Shown: piece after piece, positions 42,635-50,547 of the stretch
Position numbering within the stretch: position 1 is the first letter of the stretch
Layout of the letters: the number at the start of each line of letters is the position of its first letter
Assembly (NCBI RefSeq): GCF_040372805.1
Contig: NZ_BAABWJ010000008.1
Location: forward strand, 124,001 to 188,000
Direction: 5' to 3'
DNA length: 64,000 nucleotides
Source: Pseudoteredinibacter isoporae_A
GTDB taxonomy: Bacteria; Pseudomonadota; Gammaproteobacteria; Pseudomonadales; Cellvibrionaceae
Position numbers and translations under genes: made by a program
The notes under the pieces: model-generated
What the model was told of the DNA's origin: nothing
Databases searched by the model: none
Seen by the model: only the letters and a program-made list of their open reading frames with translations

Positions 42635-43936
42635 CTACAGCGTGCGACGATCAATCACGCGTTTGGCCTTACCCTCTGAACGCGGCACCGAGCCTGGCTC
42701 AACAATCTCAATACGAGTTGAGACGCCGACAATGGACTTAATGTGGTGTTGCAGTTCTTTAGCCAAGCCTTGCTTTTGTTCATCGGCCATCGCGGTTTGG
42801 CTTTCCACCTGGACACTCATGGTGTCGAGATTACCATTGCGATCAACTTCAATCAGGTAATGGGGAGCCAGGCCTTCGGTACCGATGATCTGTTCTTCAA
42901 TCTGAGTGGGGAATACGTTCACGCCACGGATAATCAGCATGTCGTCACTGCGACCCGTGATGCGGTCCATACGGCGCATGGTACGGGCTGTACCTGGCAG
43001 CAAGCGGGTCAAATCGCGGGTGCGGTAGCGAATGATAGGCAGCGCCTCTTTGGTCAAGCTGGTGAACACCAGCTCGCCTTCTTCACCATCTGGAACCACT
43101 TCGCCGGTTTCAGGGTTGATGATTTCCGGATAAAAATGATCTTCCCAAATGGTTGGGCCGTCTTTGGTTTCGGCACACTCCATGGCAACACCTGGCCCCA
43201 TCACTTCTGATAGACCATAAATGTCGATCGCATCAATACCCAAGCGTTGTTCCAACTCTTCTCGCATGGAGCCAGTCCAGGGTTCGGCTCCGAAGATGCC
43301 AAGACGCAAATTGAGTTTGTGTGGATCGATGCCTTGACGTTCCATCTCATCGGCGATGTTCAGCATATAAGAAGGCGTCACCATAATGATATTCGGGTTG
43401 AAATCCTTAATCAGCTGAACTTGCTTCTCAGTTTGGCCGCCTGACATGGGAATCACGGTGCAGCCCAATCGTTCAGCACCATAGTGTGCGCCCAGTCCGC
43501 CGGTAAATAAGCCATATCCATAAGCCACATGCACCATGTCTTTTCGACGCCCACCAGCTGCGCGGATGGAGCGGGCAACGACGTTGGCCCAGGTATCAAT
43601 GTCATTTTGTGTATAGCCAACGACGGTTGGTTGGCCGGTGGTTCCACTGGATGCGTGAACCCTAACGATATCGTCCATAGGGGTGGCAAACATGCCGAAA
43701 GGGTAGTTCTCACGCAAATCCTGTTTGGTGGTAAACGGGAACTTGGACAGATCCGACAGCTGCTTCAGGTCGCTCGGGTGCACACCGTGGGTATCAAAAG
43801 CTTTGCGATAATGGGGGGAATTTTCGTAGGCATGATGCAGGCTCTTCTGCATTCTCTCCAATTGCACAGCGCGCAATTCGTCAATGCTGGCTTTCTCGAT
43901 GGATTCAAGTTCATCGCTTATCACTTCTCTGGTCAC
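42635..43936 (-). CDS. paaK: Phenylacetate-CoA ligase
   Basis: The 433-residue AMP-forming ligase activates phenylacetate to phenylacetyl-CoA, the first step of the aerobic phenylacetate pathway. It has the nucleotide motif VHASSGTTGQPTVVGYT, the family segments AYGYGLFTGGLGAHYGAE and YGLSEVMGPGVAMEC, and the C-terminal SDDMLIIRGVNVFPTQIEE and KAKRVIDRR. It starts with GTG behind GGAGG. It is divergent from paaZ; the multicomponent epoxidase genes paaABCDE are not in the window. Confidence 0.96.
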   Translation of the reverse strand: MTREVISDELESIEKASIDELRAVQLERMQKSLHHAYENSPHYRKAFDTHGVHPSDLKQLSDLSKFPFTTKQDLRENYPFGMFATPMDDIVRVHASSGTTGQPTVVGYTQNDIDTWANVVARSIRAAGGRRKDMVHVAYGYGLFTGGLGAHYGAERLGCTVIPMSGGQTEKQVQLIKDFNPNIIMVTPSYMLNIADEMERQGIDPHKLNLRLGIFGAEPWTGSMREELEQRLGIDAIDIYGLSEVMGPGVAMECAETKDGPTIWEDHFYPEIINPETGEVVPDGEEGELVFTSLTKEALPIIRYRTRDLTRLLPGTARTMRRMDRITGRSDDMLIIRGVNVFPTQIEEQIIGTEGLAPHYLIEVDRNGNLDTMSVQVESQTAMADEQKQGLAKELQHHIKSIVGVSTRIEIVEPGSVPRSEGKAKRVIDRRTL

Positions 43937-44204
43937 TGTATGCCTCCAGGCGCTAGATCCGGAATAATGTTATGGGAAACCCGGTTATTTAGGCTTGGGT
44001 CTCGCGTCTTCGTTGTGACATTTGGGCGTTTATTGTTTTCTGTGTGCATTGCTAAATTTTATAAGTTATTGATTTACATGCAATATTTTATTTTTAGCAA
44101 CACAATCACAGTGCTCTCGCCCTGATTTCAATCAAATATAACACGAAAAATCCGTTGTAAGCACTATTTTTGTATCATATACTTTTTTCAACTTAAGCGG
44201 AGCA

Positions 44205-44330
44205 ATGAAAACCAATACTCGGTTTTTTGGGCTGCTTCGCGCCAACATCTACAAGAATAAACGTGTCGGTGTCGCGCACAGTCGACCCTGCCCAGTGTTA
44301 ACCCAAACAAGTAATGTGAGGCCTAGATGA
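44205..44330 (+). CDS. Possible 41-residue leader ORF overlapping paaZ start
   Basis: Within the 390-base gap between paaK and paaZ, an ATG behind GCGGAG opens a 41-codon frame whose TGA overlaps the paaZ ATG as ATGA. The peptide (MKTNTRFFGLLRANIYKNKR...) is basic and resembles nothing I know. The arrangement fits translational coupling, but paaZ has its own GAGG site and the frame may be chance. The rest of the gap is AT-rich promoter DNA with a near-palindrome TTACATGCAA at 44072. Confidence 0.3.
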   Translation: MKTNTRFFGLLRANIYKNKRVGVAHSRPCPVLTQTSNVRPR

Positions 44331-46378
44331 GCAAAAAGCTGCAGAGTTACGTCAACGGACAATGGCTGGAAGGCCAAGATGATGGAGTCATGGTGTACAA
44401 CGCTGTGAATGGAGATGCCATCGCCAGCGTGAGCAGTAAAGGTGTCGATTTTCAGGCCGCAATCGACTACGGTCGAACTGTGGGTGGTCGTGCGTTACGC
44501 GCCATGACATCTCATGAGCGTGCCAATCGCTTGAAGGCTCTGGCCCAGCACCTGATGTCTATCAAAGACAAATTTTATGAAGTATCGGCCTGGACCGGGG
44601 CGACCAAAGCCGATAGCTGGGTCGACATCGAAGGTGGTCTCGGTACGCTATTTACCTATTCTTCATTAGTGCGTCGGGAAATGCCTAACGAAACCTTCTG
44701 GTTGGAGGACGGTGTCGAGCGTTTGTCGGCTAATGGCACTTTTCTAGGTCGTCATATTTTGGTGCCTAAAGAAGGTGTAGCGGTTCACATCAACGCCTTT
44801 AACTTTCCTTGCTGGGGCTTTCTGGAAAAAATGGCGCCGAGCATTGCTGCGGGTATGCCCGTTATTATCAAGCCTGCGACAGCGTCTTCCTACCTGACCG
44901 AAGTGATGGTGAAAGAGATTGTTGCTTCTGGAATCCTTCCTGATGGCGCCATCCAGTTAATTTGTGGCAGCGTTGGCGACACATTGGATCGTCTGAACGA
45001 GCAAGATGTTGTGACCTTTACCGGCTCCGCGTCCACTGGCCAAATGTTGCGTTCCCATCCAAACATTATCGCCAAGTCTATTCCATTTACCATGGAAGCT
45101 GATTCATTGAACTGTTGTATTTTGGGCGCGGGTGTAGAACCGGGCAGTCCAGAGTTCGATCTGTTTATTAAAGAAGTGGCTAAGGAAATGACCACCAAGG
45201 CCGGTCAAAAATGTACGGCTATCCGTCGTACTATTGTGCCTCGCAATCGTGTTGAAGCGGTGCAGGAAGCTCTGGCAAAACGTTTGGATGGCATCAAGAT
45301 CGGTGACCCGGCTGCTGAAGGCGTTCGTATGGGTTCACTGGTCGGCCGTGATCAAATGAACGATGTGCGCTCTGCTGTGAATAATCTCTGTGAAGCGGCT
45401 GAGGTGGTTTATGGCGGTAACGATGATTTCGACGTAATCGGCGCGGATAAAACCAAAGGCGCCTTTTTCCCAACTACCGTGCTGTACTGTGATCAGCCAT
45501 TGAATAGCGAGATTCCTCACTCTGTAGAAGCTTTTGGTCCAGTCACTACGATGATGCCTTACGACAGCACAGAAGAAGCGATTGAGCTGGCGAAAATGGG
45601 TAAAGGCAGTTTGGCCGGTTCACTGGTGACCGCAGACGACGAGGAAGCGGCCAAGGTAATTTTGAACACGGCGTCTTACCACGGTCGTATGCTGGTTCTG
45701 AATCAGGATTGTGCGAAAGAATCCACGGGTCACGGCTCACCTATGCCAACGCTGGTACACGGTGGCCCAGGTCGTGCAGGTGGCGGCGAAGAGTTGGGTG
45801 GCCTGCGTTCTGTGAAACATTATATGCAGCGTACGGCGATTCAGGCATCGCCGACGACCATGACAGCCATCACTAAAGAATTTAATCCGGGTTCTGAGCA
45901 GCTAATCGATAACGTTCATCCGTTCCGTAAGAACTTCAATGAAGTGCGTATCGGCGATACCCTGATTACCCATAAGCGCACAGTTACCGAAGCCGATATC
46001 GTTAACTTCGGTTGCATTTCCGGTGATCACTTTTACGCTCATTTTGATGAAACCGCGGTGGCGGATTCCCTGTTCGGAAAACGTGTGGCTCACGGTTATT
46101 TCATTATCAGTGCGGCCGCTGGCATGTTTGTTGATCCGGCTCCTGGCCCGGTGCTGGCCAACTACGGTTTGGAGAACCTGCGTTTCGTTGAACCCGTAGG
46201 TATCGGTGACACAATTCAGACGCGTTTGACTTGTAAGAAGAAAATCAAGAAAGACAAGCGTCCGGATGAGGATAAAGCGAATGGTGTTGTGGTTTGGGAT
46301 GTGGAAGTCCGCAACCAACACGACGAGCCCGTAGCACTCTACAACATTATGACTCTGGTAGAGCGCGAAGAAGACTGA
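44327..46378 (+). CDS. paaZ: Oxepin-CoA hydrolase / 3-oxo-5,6-dehydrosuberyl-CoA semialdehyde dehydrogenase
   Basis: The 683-residue bifunctional enzyme opens the oxepin-CoA ring and oxidises the aldehyde in phenylacetate breakdown. The N-terminal aldehyde dehydrogenase domain (about 1-515) has NAFNFPCWGFLEKMAPSIAAG, FTGSASTGQ and the catalytic cysteine in GQKCTAIRR. The C-terminal MaoC-type hydratase domain (about 540-680) has GDHFYAHFDETAV and RVAHGYFIISAAAG. The length is that of full PaaZ. The ATG overlaps the stop of a possible leader ORF and follows GAGG. Confidence 0.96.
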   Translation: MSKKLQSYVNGQWLEGQDDGVMVYNAVNGDAIASVSSKGVDFQAAIDYGRTVGGRALRAMTSHERANRLKALAQHLMSIKDKFYEVSAWTGATKADSWVDIEGGLGTLFTYSSLVRREMPNETFWLEDGVERLSANGTFLGRHILVPKEGVAVHINAFNFPCWGFLEKMAPSIAAGMPVIIKPATASSYLTEVMVKEIVASGILPDGAIQLICGSVGDTLDRLNEQDVVTFTGSASTGQMLRSHPNIIAKSIPFTMEADSLNCCILGAGVEPGSPEFDLFIKEVAKEMTTKAGQKCTAIRRTIVPRNRVEAVQEALAKRLDGIKIGDPAAEGVRMGSLVGRDQMNDVRSAVNNLCEAAEVVYGGNDDFDVIGADKTKGAFFPTTVLYCDQPLNSEIPHSVEAFGPVTTMMPYDSTEEAIELAKMGKGSLAGSLVTADDEEAAKVILNTASYHGRMLVLNQDCAKESTGHGSPMPTLVHGGPGRAGGGEELGGLRSVKHYMQRTAIQASPTTMTAITKEFNPGSEQLIDNVHPFRKNFNEVRIGDTLITHKRTVTEADIVNFGCISGDHFYAHFDETAVADSLFGKRVAHGYFIISAAAGMFVDPAPGPVLANYGLENLRFVEPVGIGDTIQTRLTCKKKIKKDKRPDEDKANGVVVWDVEVRNQHDEPVALYNIMTLVEREED

Positions 46379-46423
46379 TTTTCTTTTGGTTTGACTCTTT
46401 GCAACAATTCCCGCAGTAACGTT

Positions 46424-46449
46424 AAGCCGCGCTTTGCGCGGCTTTTTTT
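46424..46449 (+). terminator. Terminator of paaZ
   Basis: AAGCCGCGC and GCGCGGCTT with a TTT loop, followed by a T run, about 45 bases after the stop. Confidence 0.93.
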
Positions 46450-46598
46450 GTATTTAACGCATACGAATTGCGTCCATGTAACCGATCTCTCAGGAACCGT
46501 GTCTTTTAAAGATTTTAACGTTCGAGATGGGGGAGAGTAGAGGCAGGTACGCATTTCTACGTTCCACTCAACACCCCCCTGAACAAAAACGCTTCCGT

Positions 46599-48056
46599 TT
46601 ACGCCCCGACAAAACAACCATGAAACCCAAACGGAAACTGCTCATTGGCCCAGGCGGTAGCCACGGGGCCAGCCGCGAGTTCACCAGCCTTAAACAGAGC
46701 TAATCCAGTTTGTTGTTTGTCTCGGTCGGCCAGTGTGTGCAGAACATATTCCTGGTCATTGCCGCCACGAACATACAAGGGTTCTTCAATGGTGATGTTT
46801 TCCCCGAAATCATAGTGCTCTTGCTCACCGGTCAAAGGGTGGTAACTCAATAAATAGTCTTGGTCGGCCTTGGCGCCCGGAGCGACTGGTCGACCCATGC
46901 CAATAATTGCTTGAGCTGAAAACGCCTGGCTCTCTTTGATATTGGGGAATTCCAGAGAAAGCTGACTGTGTTCCTTACGCCATTGGCCCGATTTCAGGTT
47001 GATCCGGTATAGGTTCAGTTCGCTATTGTATTGAGTCGCGTCTTTGGCGAATGCAGATTGCGGCCCAAGGCCCAGGCCCTGGTTCATGATGTCGGCATTT
47101 TTATACTCAGCCATTGAGAAGCACAGTTCATCGCCCAGCTCAAAAGCATTCCCGAAGTGGAACACAAAATTTGCCGGAATATCGATGGTTTTAAAAACAC
47201 TGAGATCATTTTTATCCACCAATACGATTTCACTTTTTCCCTTTGAATCGTAGTGAAAACTGTCGAAGTAGTTTTCTCCTGCTCGATAGATATTGGCTGT
47301 GTTGACCAATATGACAAAACGCGGGCTCAGTGCAAAAGCGTGCATGTAACCCGCCTGTTGCATTGGAATGGCTTTTACGCGTTTAAGATTTGCTTTTGCG
47401 TCCAGCTGATAAATAATGGTCCGGGCTTGGCCGCCGTAAATCCAGGAACCAATATTCCACCAGTCACCATTTTCATCACGTAGAGGGTGTGCAGAGAACG
47501 GTAAGTGTTTTAAATCGTCGTTCCAGTCGACGCGGCCATAGGTTGCCAACGTATCTGGGTCAATTTCGTATGCGGAACCGGCCTCCCAAAGCGCAAACAG
47601 CTTGTTGCCCATCTTGCGCACCGAAATATTGGCGGGATTGGCCGTATCATTGTTGCGGGAAGGGCGAGGGTTTGGAGGGCTGCTGCCCAAACCGCGATAC
47701 AGAAACCGACCAGCGTCTTCTTCCGCCAGATACTTATGAGTGGCAACCATTTGCGCTTGATGGAAAACCTGGCCGCCTTCCAAAGTAAAGCGCTGAATCA
47801 TGCCGTCACCATCGAACAGATGACTGTGTTGAAAGCCATTGCGCTCCAGCATCGCGGGACTGTTACGGTACAGATTCCCGACCAGATCCGATGGCCACTT
47901 CCCATCCACTCGCAAGCGCGTTCTGGGAAACTGTTTGGGGACCTGATGAAACGCTTTGTCGGAATGGGTGCTGGCTAGGCCCAGGCCGGCCTTGGCTCCC
48001 AGACCAAGCGCGGAAGCGGCACCTATTTGCTGAATAAACTGACGACGATTAGGCAT
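46599..48056 (-). CDS. Tat-exported carotenoid oxygenase family protein
   Basis: The 485-residue protein begins with a twin-arginine signal (NRRQFIQQIGAASALGLGA) and has the seven-bladed carotenoid cleavage dioxygenase fold (NLYRNSPAMLERNG...HLFDGDGMIQRFTLEGG). The four iron-binding histidines fit SAHPLRDENG, GYMHAFALSP, the histidine in VFHFGNAFE and the C-terminal GFHGCFVGA. Relatives cleave carotenoids, apocarotenoids or stilbenes; the substrate here is unknown, and periplasmic export is unusual. The start is set by GGAG; the longer frame is antisense of the upstream gene. It is 13 bases downstream of the DUF2141 gene. Confidence 0.9.
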   Translation of the reverse strand: MPNRRQFIQQIGAASALGLGAKAGLGLASTHSDKAFHQVPKQFPRTRLRVDGKWPSDLVGNLYRNSPAMLERNGFQHSHLFDGDGMIQRFTLEGGQVFHQAQMVATHKYLAEEDAGRFLYRGLGSSPPNPRPSRNNDTANPANISVRKMGNKLFALWEAGSAYEIDPDTLATYGRVDWNDDLKHLPFSAHPLRDENGDWWNIGSWIYGGQARTIIYQLDAKANLKRVKAIPMQQAGYMHAFALSPRFVILVNTANIYRAGENYFDSFHYDSKGKSEIVLVDKNDLSVFKTIDIPANFVFHFGNAFELGDELCFSMAEYKNADIMNQGLGLGPQSAFAKDATQYNSELNLYRINLKSGQWRKEHSQLSLEFPNIKESQAFSAQAIIGMGRPVAPGAKADQDYLLSYHPLTGEQEHYDFGENITIEEPLYVRGGNDQEYVLHTLADRDKQQTGLALFKAGELAAGPVATAWANEQFPFGFHGCFVGA

Positions 48057-48069
48057 GGGAGGTCTCCAA

Positions 48070-48522
48070 TTAGCGCAGATTGATGACGATGGTTTTATCC
48101 GCTTCCAACGTAAAGCTGGCCTTGTTGAACTTGGCAGGGCCAAACGCGCCAGCGTCATTCGAGAAACCGTAAGGCTCGCTGGGAATCCCCAACATGTTGC
48201 GATCCAGCTCCCGGTTGTTGTTGGCATCGTGATATAGGCTTACGGCATATTGGCCGGAATTCAGATCGTGAAAGGTAATGCGAAGGGTGTCACCGCTGAT
48301 GCGTTGCTGAACATTGGCGACAGACTTGCCATCCATTTTGTTGAAATGCTCAGCCTTATCGTAAAGGCTCAGATAGGTTGTACCTGTGCTTTCTTCATAG
48401 CCCTTGATCAGCAAGGTCAACTGATGTTGGTTTTGTTCCGCCGTAGCGAACGGACTGCAGTACAGGCCCAGCAGGGTGATGATGGACGTCAGGGCTGTTG
48501 AGGTTTTGCTTAAGCTTTTCAT
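48070..48522 (-). CDS. DUF2141 secreted protein
   Basis: The 150-residue protein has a signal peptide (SLSKTSTALTSIITLLGLYCSPFATA) and the DUF2141 body: LTLLIKGYEESTGTTYLSLYD, then YAVSLYHDANNNRELDRNMLGIPSEPYGFSNDA. Function is unknown; family members are periplasmic or extracellular beta-sandwich-like proteins. GGAGAG precedes the chosen ATG; the much longer frame upstream covers the promoter region. It forms an operon with the carotenoid oxygenase and is divergent from a two-component system. Confidence 0.9.
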   Translation of the reverse strand: MKSLSKTSTALTSIITLLGLYCSPFATAEQNQHQLTLLIKGYEESTGTTYLSLYDKAEHFNKMDGKSVANVQQRISGDTLRITFHDLNSGQYAVSLYHDANNNRELDRNMLGIPSEPYGFSNDAGAFGPAKFNKASFTLEADKTIVINLR

Positions 48523-48592
48523 AGTGATCTCTCCAGAGGTGAGTTGCGTGTCAGTGGTGAGCAGTATGTCTCTGGAGGAGGTTTTGCACAGT

Positions 48593-48638
48593 TGCCAAAA
48601 GTCATGACATCGATGGGCTGAAAACATGACTTTTGGCA
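48593..48638. promoter_or_regulatory. Perfect 14-bp inverted repeat, probable operator
   Basis: TGCCAAAAGTCATG (48593-48606) and CATGACTTTTGGCA (48625-48638) are perfectly complementary with an 18-base spacer. They lie midway between the DUF2141/carotenoid oxygenase operon and the divergent histidine kinase gene. The size and symmetry suit a dimeric regulator, most simply the LuxR-type response regulator at 49851. Confidence 0.65.
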
Positions 48639-48662
48639 CCTGAGTAAAAACAGGTCTCCGCC

Positions 48663-48706
48663 TATAATGTTCAGCTACATTGACCCAGGCAATACCTGAG
48701 TCAATG
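48663..48706 (+). promoter_or_regulatory. Promoter -10 box and leader hairpin of the kinase gene
   Basis: TATAAT (48663-48668) is a perfect -10 box without an obvious -35, as in activator-dependent promoters. Ten bases on, CATTGACCCAG (48678-48688) and CTGAGTCAATG (48696-48706) form an 11-bp inverted repeat with one mismatch and a seven-base spacer, in the leader or as a second operator. Confidence 0.5.
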
Positions 48707-48742
48707 GTAGTATTGAGATGAACGCAATAAAGCAGGAATACC

Positions 48743-49849
48743 ATGAAGAACATGAGGATGAGTCTGGGGGAGCTGGCACTGATCGCCAGCGGTTTGCTGA
48801 CCATAGTGGTGGTGGCCATTGTCGACTATAAAATCAATCCGGTTTGGGGCGTCGAGCGAGCCATCGGTTTTATGGCGTTTATGTCGGCGTTTACCTGGCT
48901 GTGTTTCCTCGAAGATTCCAAGCCGAAGCTTCTGGCACGCAGCTTGATCTGCGTACAGCTGGCCTCGACGTTTTATTTGTTTGTGGGGTTTCCCTTTGAA
49001 CCCATTATGGTCCTCCTGGTGGTTTGTGCGGGGCAGATGCCTTATGTCGCTGGGCGCTACAGCCATGTCCTGCTGGTGTTGGCGAATATCCCGTTTTTTA
49101 TCTATTCGAGTTTCTATTCCGAGATGCCTTTGCATACTCTGAGCCTCGTCATGTTTTTAGGCTTCCAGCTGTTTGCCGGTTCTTCCAGTCAGGCGAGAAA
49201 AGAAGCAAAGGAAAACAAAGAAGAACTGGAAGAGGTTAATCTGAAACTTCATGCCACCCAGGCTTTACTGGCGCAGCAGAGTCAGCAACAGGAGCGGCTC
49301 AGAATTGCGCGAGATTTGCACGATAGCATCGGCCATAGATTAACTGCACTGAGCTTACAGCTGGAACATGCCAAGCATCAAAACCCGGAATCATTTGAGC
49401 CCTGGAGAGCGGAACTGGGGGAGCAGGTCAAAGGGACCCTGGGGCAATTGCGCGAGATCGTTAAAGCGACACGTCAGCAAGGGGAAATAGAATTAGTTGA
49501 GGTTCTTAAACGCTTGCAAACTTCCTTGCCGGCAAACATTCAGTTGGTTTACCCCCAATCCTTGCCGGTGAATAACCCGGAGTTGGGTGAACAGCTGGCT
49601 TACTGTGTGCAAGAGGCCATCAGCAATGCCCTGAGACACGGGGGCGCTGATCGTATCGAAATCTCTAGCCCCAGCACGGCACCTTTGCAATTGAAAATCA
49701 GCGATAACGGCCGTTCAATACAGCAGTGGCAGGCTGGCAGCGGCCTCTTGGGGATGCGGGAACGACTAAAAGAATACGGTGGCTCGGTTGAGCTCAGCCC
49801 GAATGGTCGAGGCATGGATTTGAATTTAATCACAGCGGTGAATAGTTAA
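48743..49849 (+). CDS. DesK/LiaS-type sensor histidine kinase
   Basis: The 368-residue protein has about five membrane helices (residues 8-150), a coiled-coil linker (EAKENKEELEEVNLKLHATQALLAQQSQQQ), a HisKA_3 domain with the phospho-histidine in ARDLHDSIGHRLTALSLQLEHAK and a C-terminal HATPase domain (NALRHGGADRIEI, GSGLLGMRERLKEYGG). It has little periplasmic mass, so it probably senses the membrane itself. One base separates it from its response regulator. It is divergent from the carotenoid oxygenase operon. Confidence 0.94.
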   Translation: MKNMRMSLGELALIASGLLTIVVVAIVDYKINPVWGVERAIGFMAFMSAFTWLCFLEDSKPKLLARSLICVQLASTFYLFVGFPFEPIMVLLVVCAGQMPYVAGRYSHVLLVLANIPFFIYSSFYSEMPLHTLSLVMFLGFQLFAGSSSQARKEAKENKEELEEVNLKLHATQALLAQQSQQQERLRIARDLHDSIGHRLTALSLQLEHAKHQNPESFEPWRAELGEQVKGTLGQLREIVKATRQQGEIELVEVLKRLQTSLPANIQLVYPQSLPVNNPELGEQLAYCVQEAISNALRHGGADRIEISSPSTAPLQLKISDNGRSIQQWQAGSGLLGMRERLKEYGGSVELSPNGRGMDLNLITAVNS

Positions 49850-49850
49850 G

Positions 49851-50492
49851 ATGATATCGATAGCGCTCGTAGACGATCAGGCACTCATTCGAGAAGGGGT
49901 CAGTCGTTTGTTGCAACTGAATGAGCAGTTTGAAATGTCCTGGGAAGCCAGCAATGGGCAGGAGGCATTGGAAAAACTGGCAGAACAACAGGTTGATATC
50001 ATCATCAGTGATATCCGTATGCCTAAAATGGACGGCATCGCTTTTGTGCAGGCATTGCGCGACAAAGGCGATAATACTGCGATCCTGATGCTCACCACTT
50101 TCGATGAGCATCAATTGTTTATTCAAGCTCTGCGTGCCGGTGCGAATGGATTTCTGCTAAAAGACGTGAGTCTGGAAAAACTGCACAAAGCGGTTGAAAC
50201 CGTTGCGGGAGGGGGCTTCCTCGCGGAACCCGAATTGTTGCAAAACGATGCTTTGCAAAGCATAGACGATGAGCAGCTAAGTCGGCCTTTGTTGCTGGAG
50301 GAACTCAGCGATAAGGAGCGCCAAATTCTGCGCTATATTGCGGCGGGTTTCAGCAATAAGGAAATTGCCGGGGCCGTATTTTTGTCGGAAGGAACTGTGA
50401 AGAATCACATTTCCACCATACTGCAAAAAATGGAGGCTCGAGATCGCACTCAGGCGGTGGTCAAGGCTTTGCGATGGAAATTGCTGGACTAG
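49851..50492 (+). CDS. LuxR-type response regulator, partner of upstream kinase
   Basis: The 213-residue protein has a receiver (IALVDDQALIREGVSRLLQL, Asp in VDIIISDIRMPKMDG, Lys in GFLLKDVS) and a C-terminal LuxR helix-turn-helix (LSDKERQILRYIAAGFSNKEIAGAVFLSEGTVKNHISTILQKMEARDRTQAV). The start follows the kinase stop by one base. It is the likeliest protein to bind the 14-bp inverted repeat at 48593. Confidence 0.95.
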   Translation: MISIALVDDQALIREGVSRLLQLNEQFEMSWEASNGQEALEKLAEQQVDIIISDIRMPKMDGIAFVQALRDKGDNTAILMLTTFDEHQLFIQALRAGANGFLLKDVSLEKLHKAVETVAGGGFLAEPELLQNDALQSIDDEQLSRPLLLEELSDKERQILRYIAAGFSNKEIAGAVFLSEGTVKNHISTILQKMEARDRTQAVVKALRWKLLD

Positions 50493-50500
50493 AGAAATGA

Positions 50501-50533
50501 TACAACGGCGACGATGAATTTGCCGCCGTTGTA
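50501..50533. terminator. Hairpin between convergent genes
   Basis: TACAACGGCG and CGCCGTTGTA form a perfect 10-bp stem with a 13-base loop between the response regulator and the M24 peptidase gene. No T run follows, so it is a moderate terminator candidate for either gene. Confidence 0.5.
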
Positions 50534-50547
50534 ACAAGCTTTAAAAA

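Noticed and set aside
48057..48227. N-terminal extension of the carotenoid oxygenase
   Set aside because: It overlaps the DUF2141 coding sequence, while a Tat signal with a ribosome site begins at 48056.
48523..48819. 99-residue N-terminal extension of the DUF2141 protein
   Set aside because: It covers the divergent promoter region and its 14-bp inverted repeat; a good signal peptide with GGAGAG starts at 48522.
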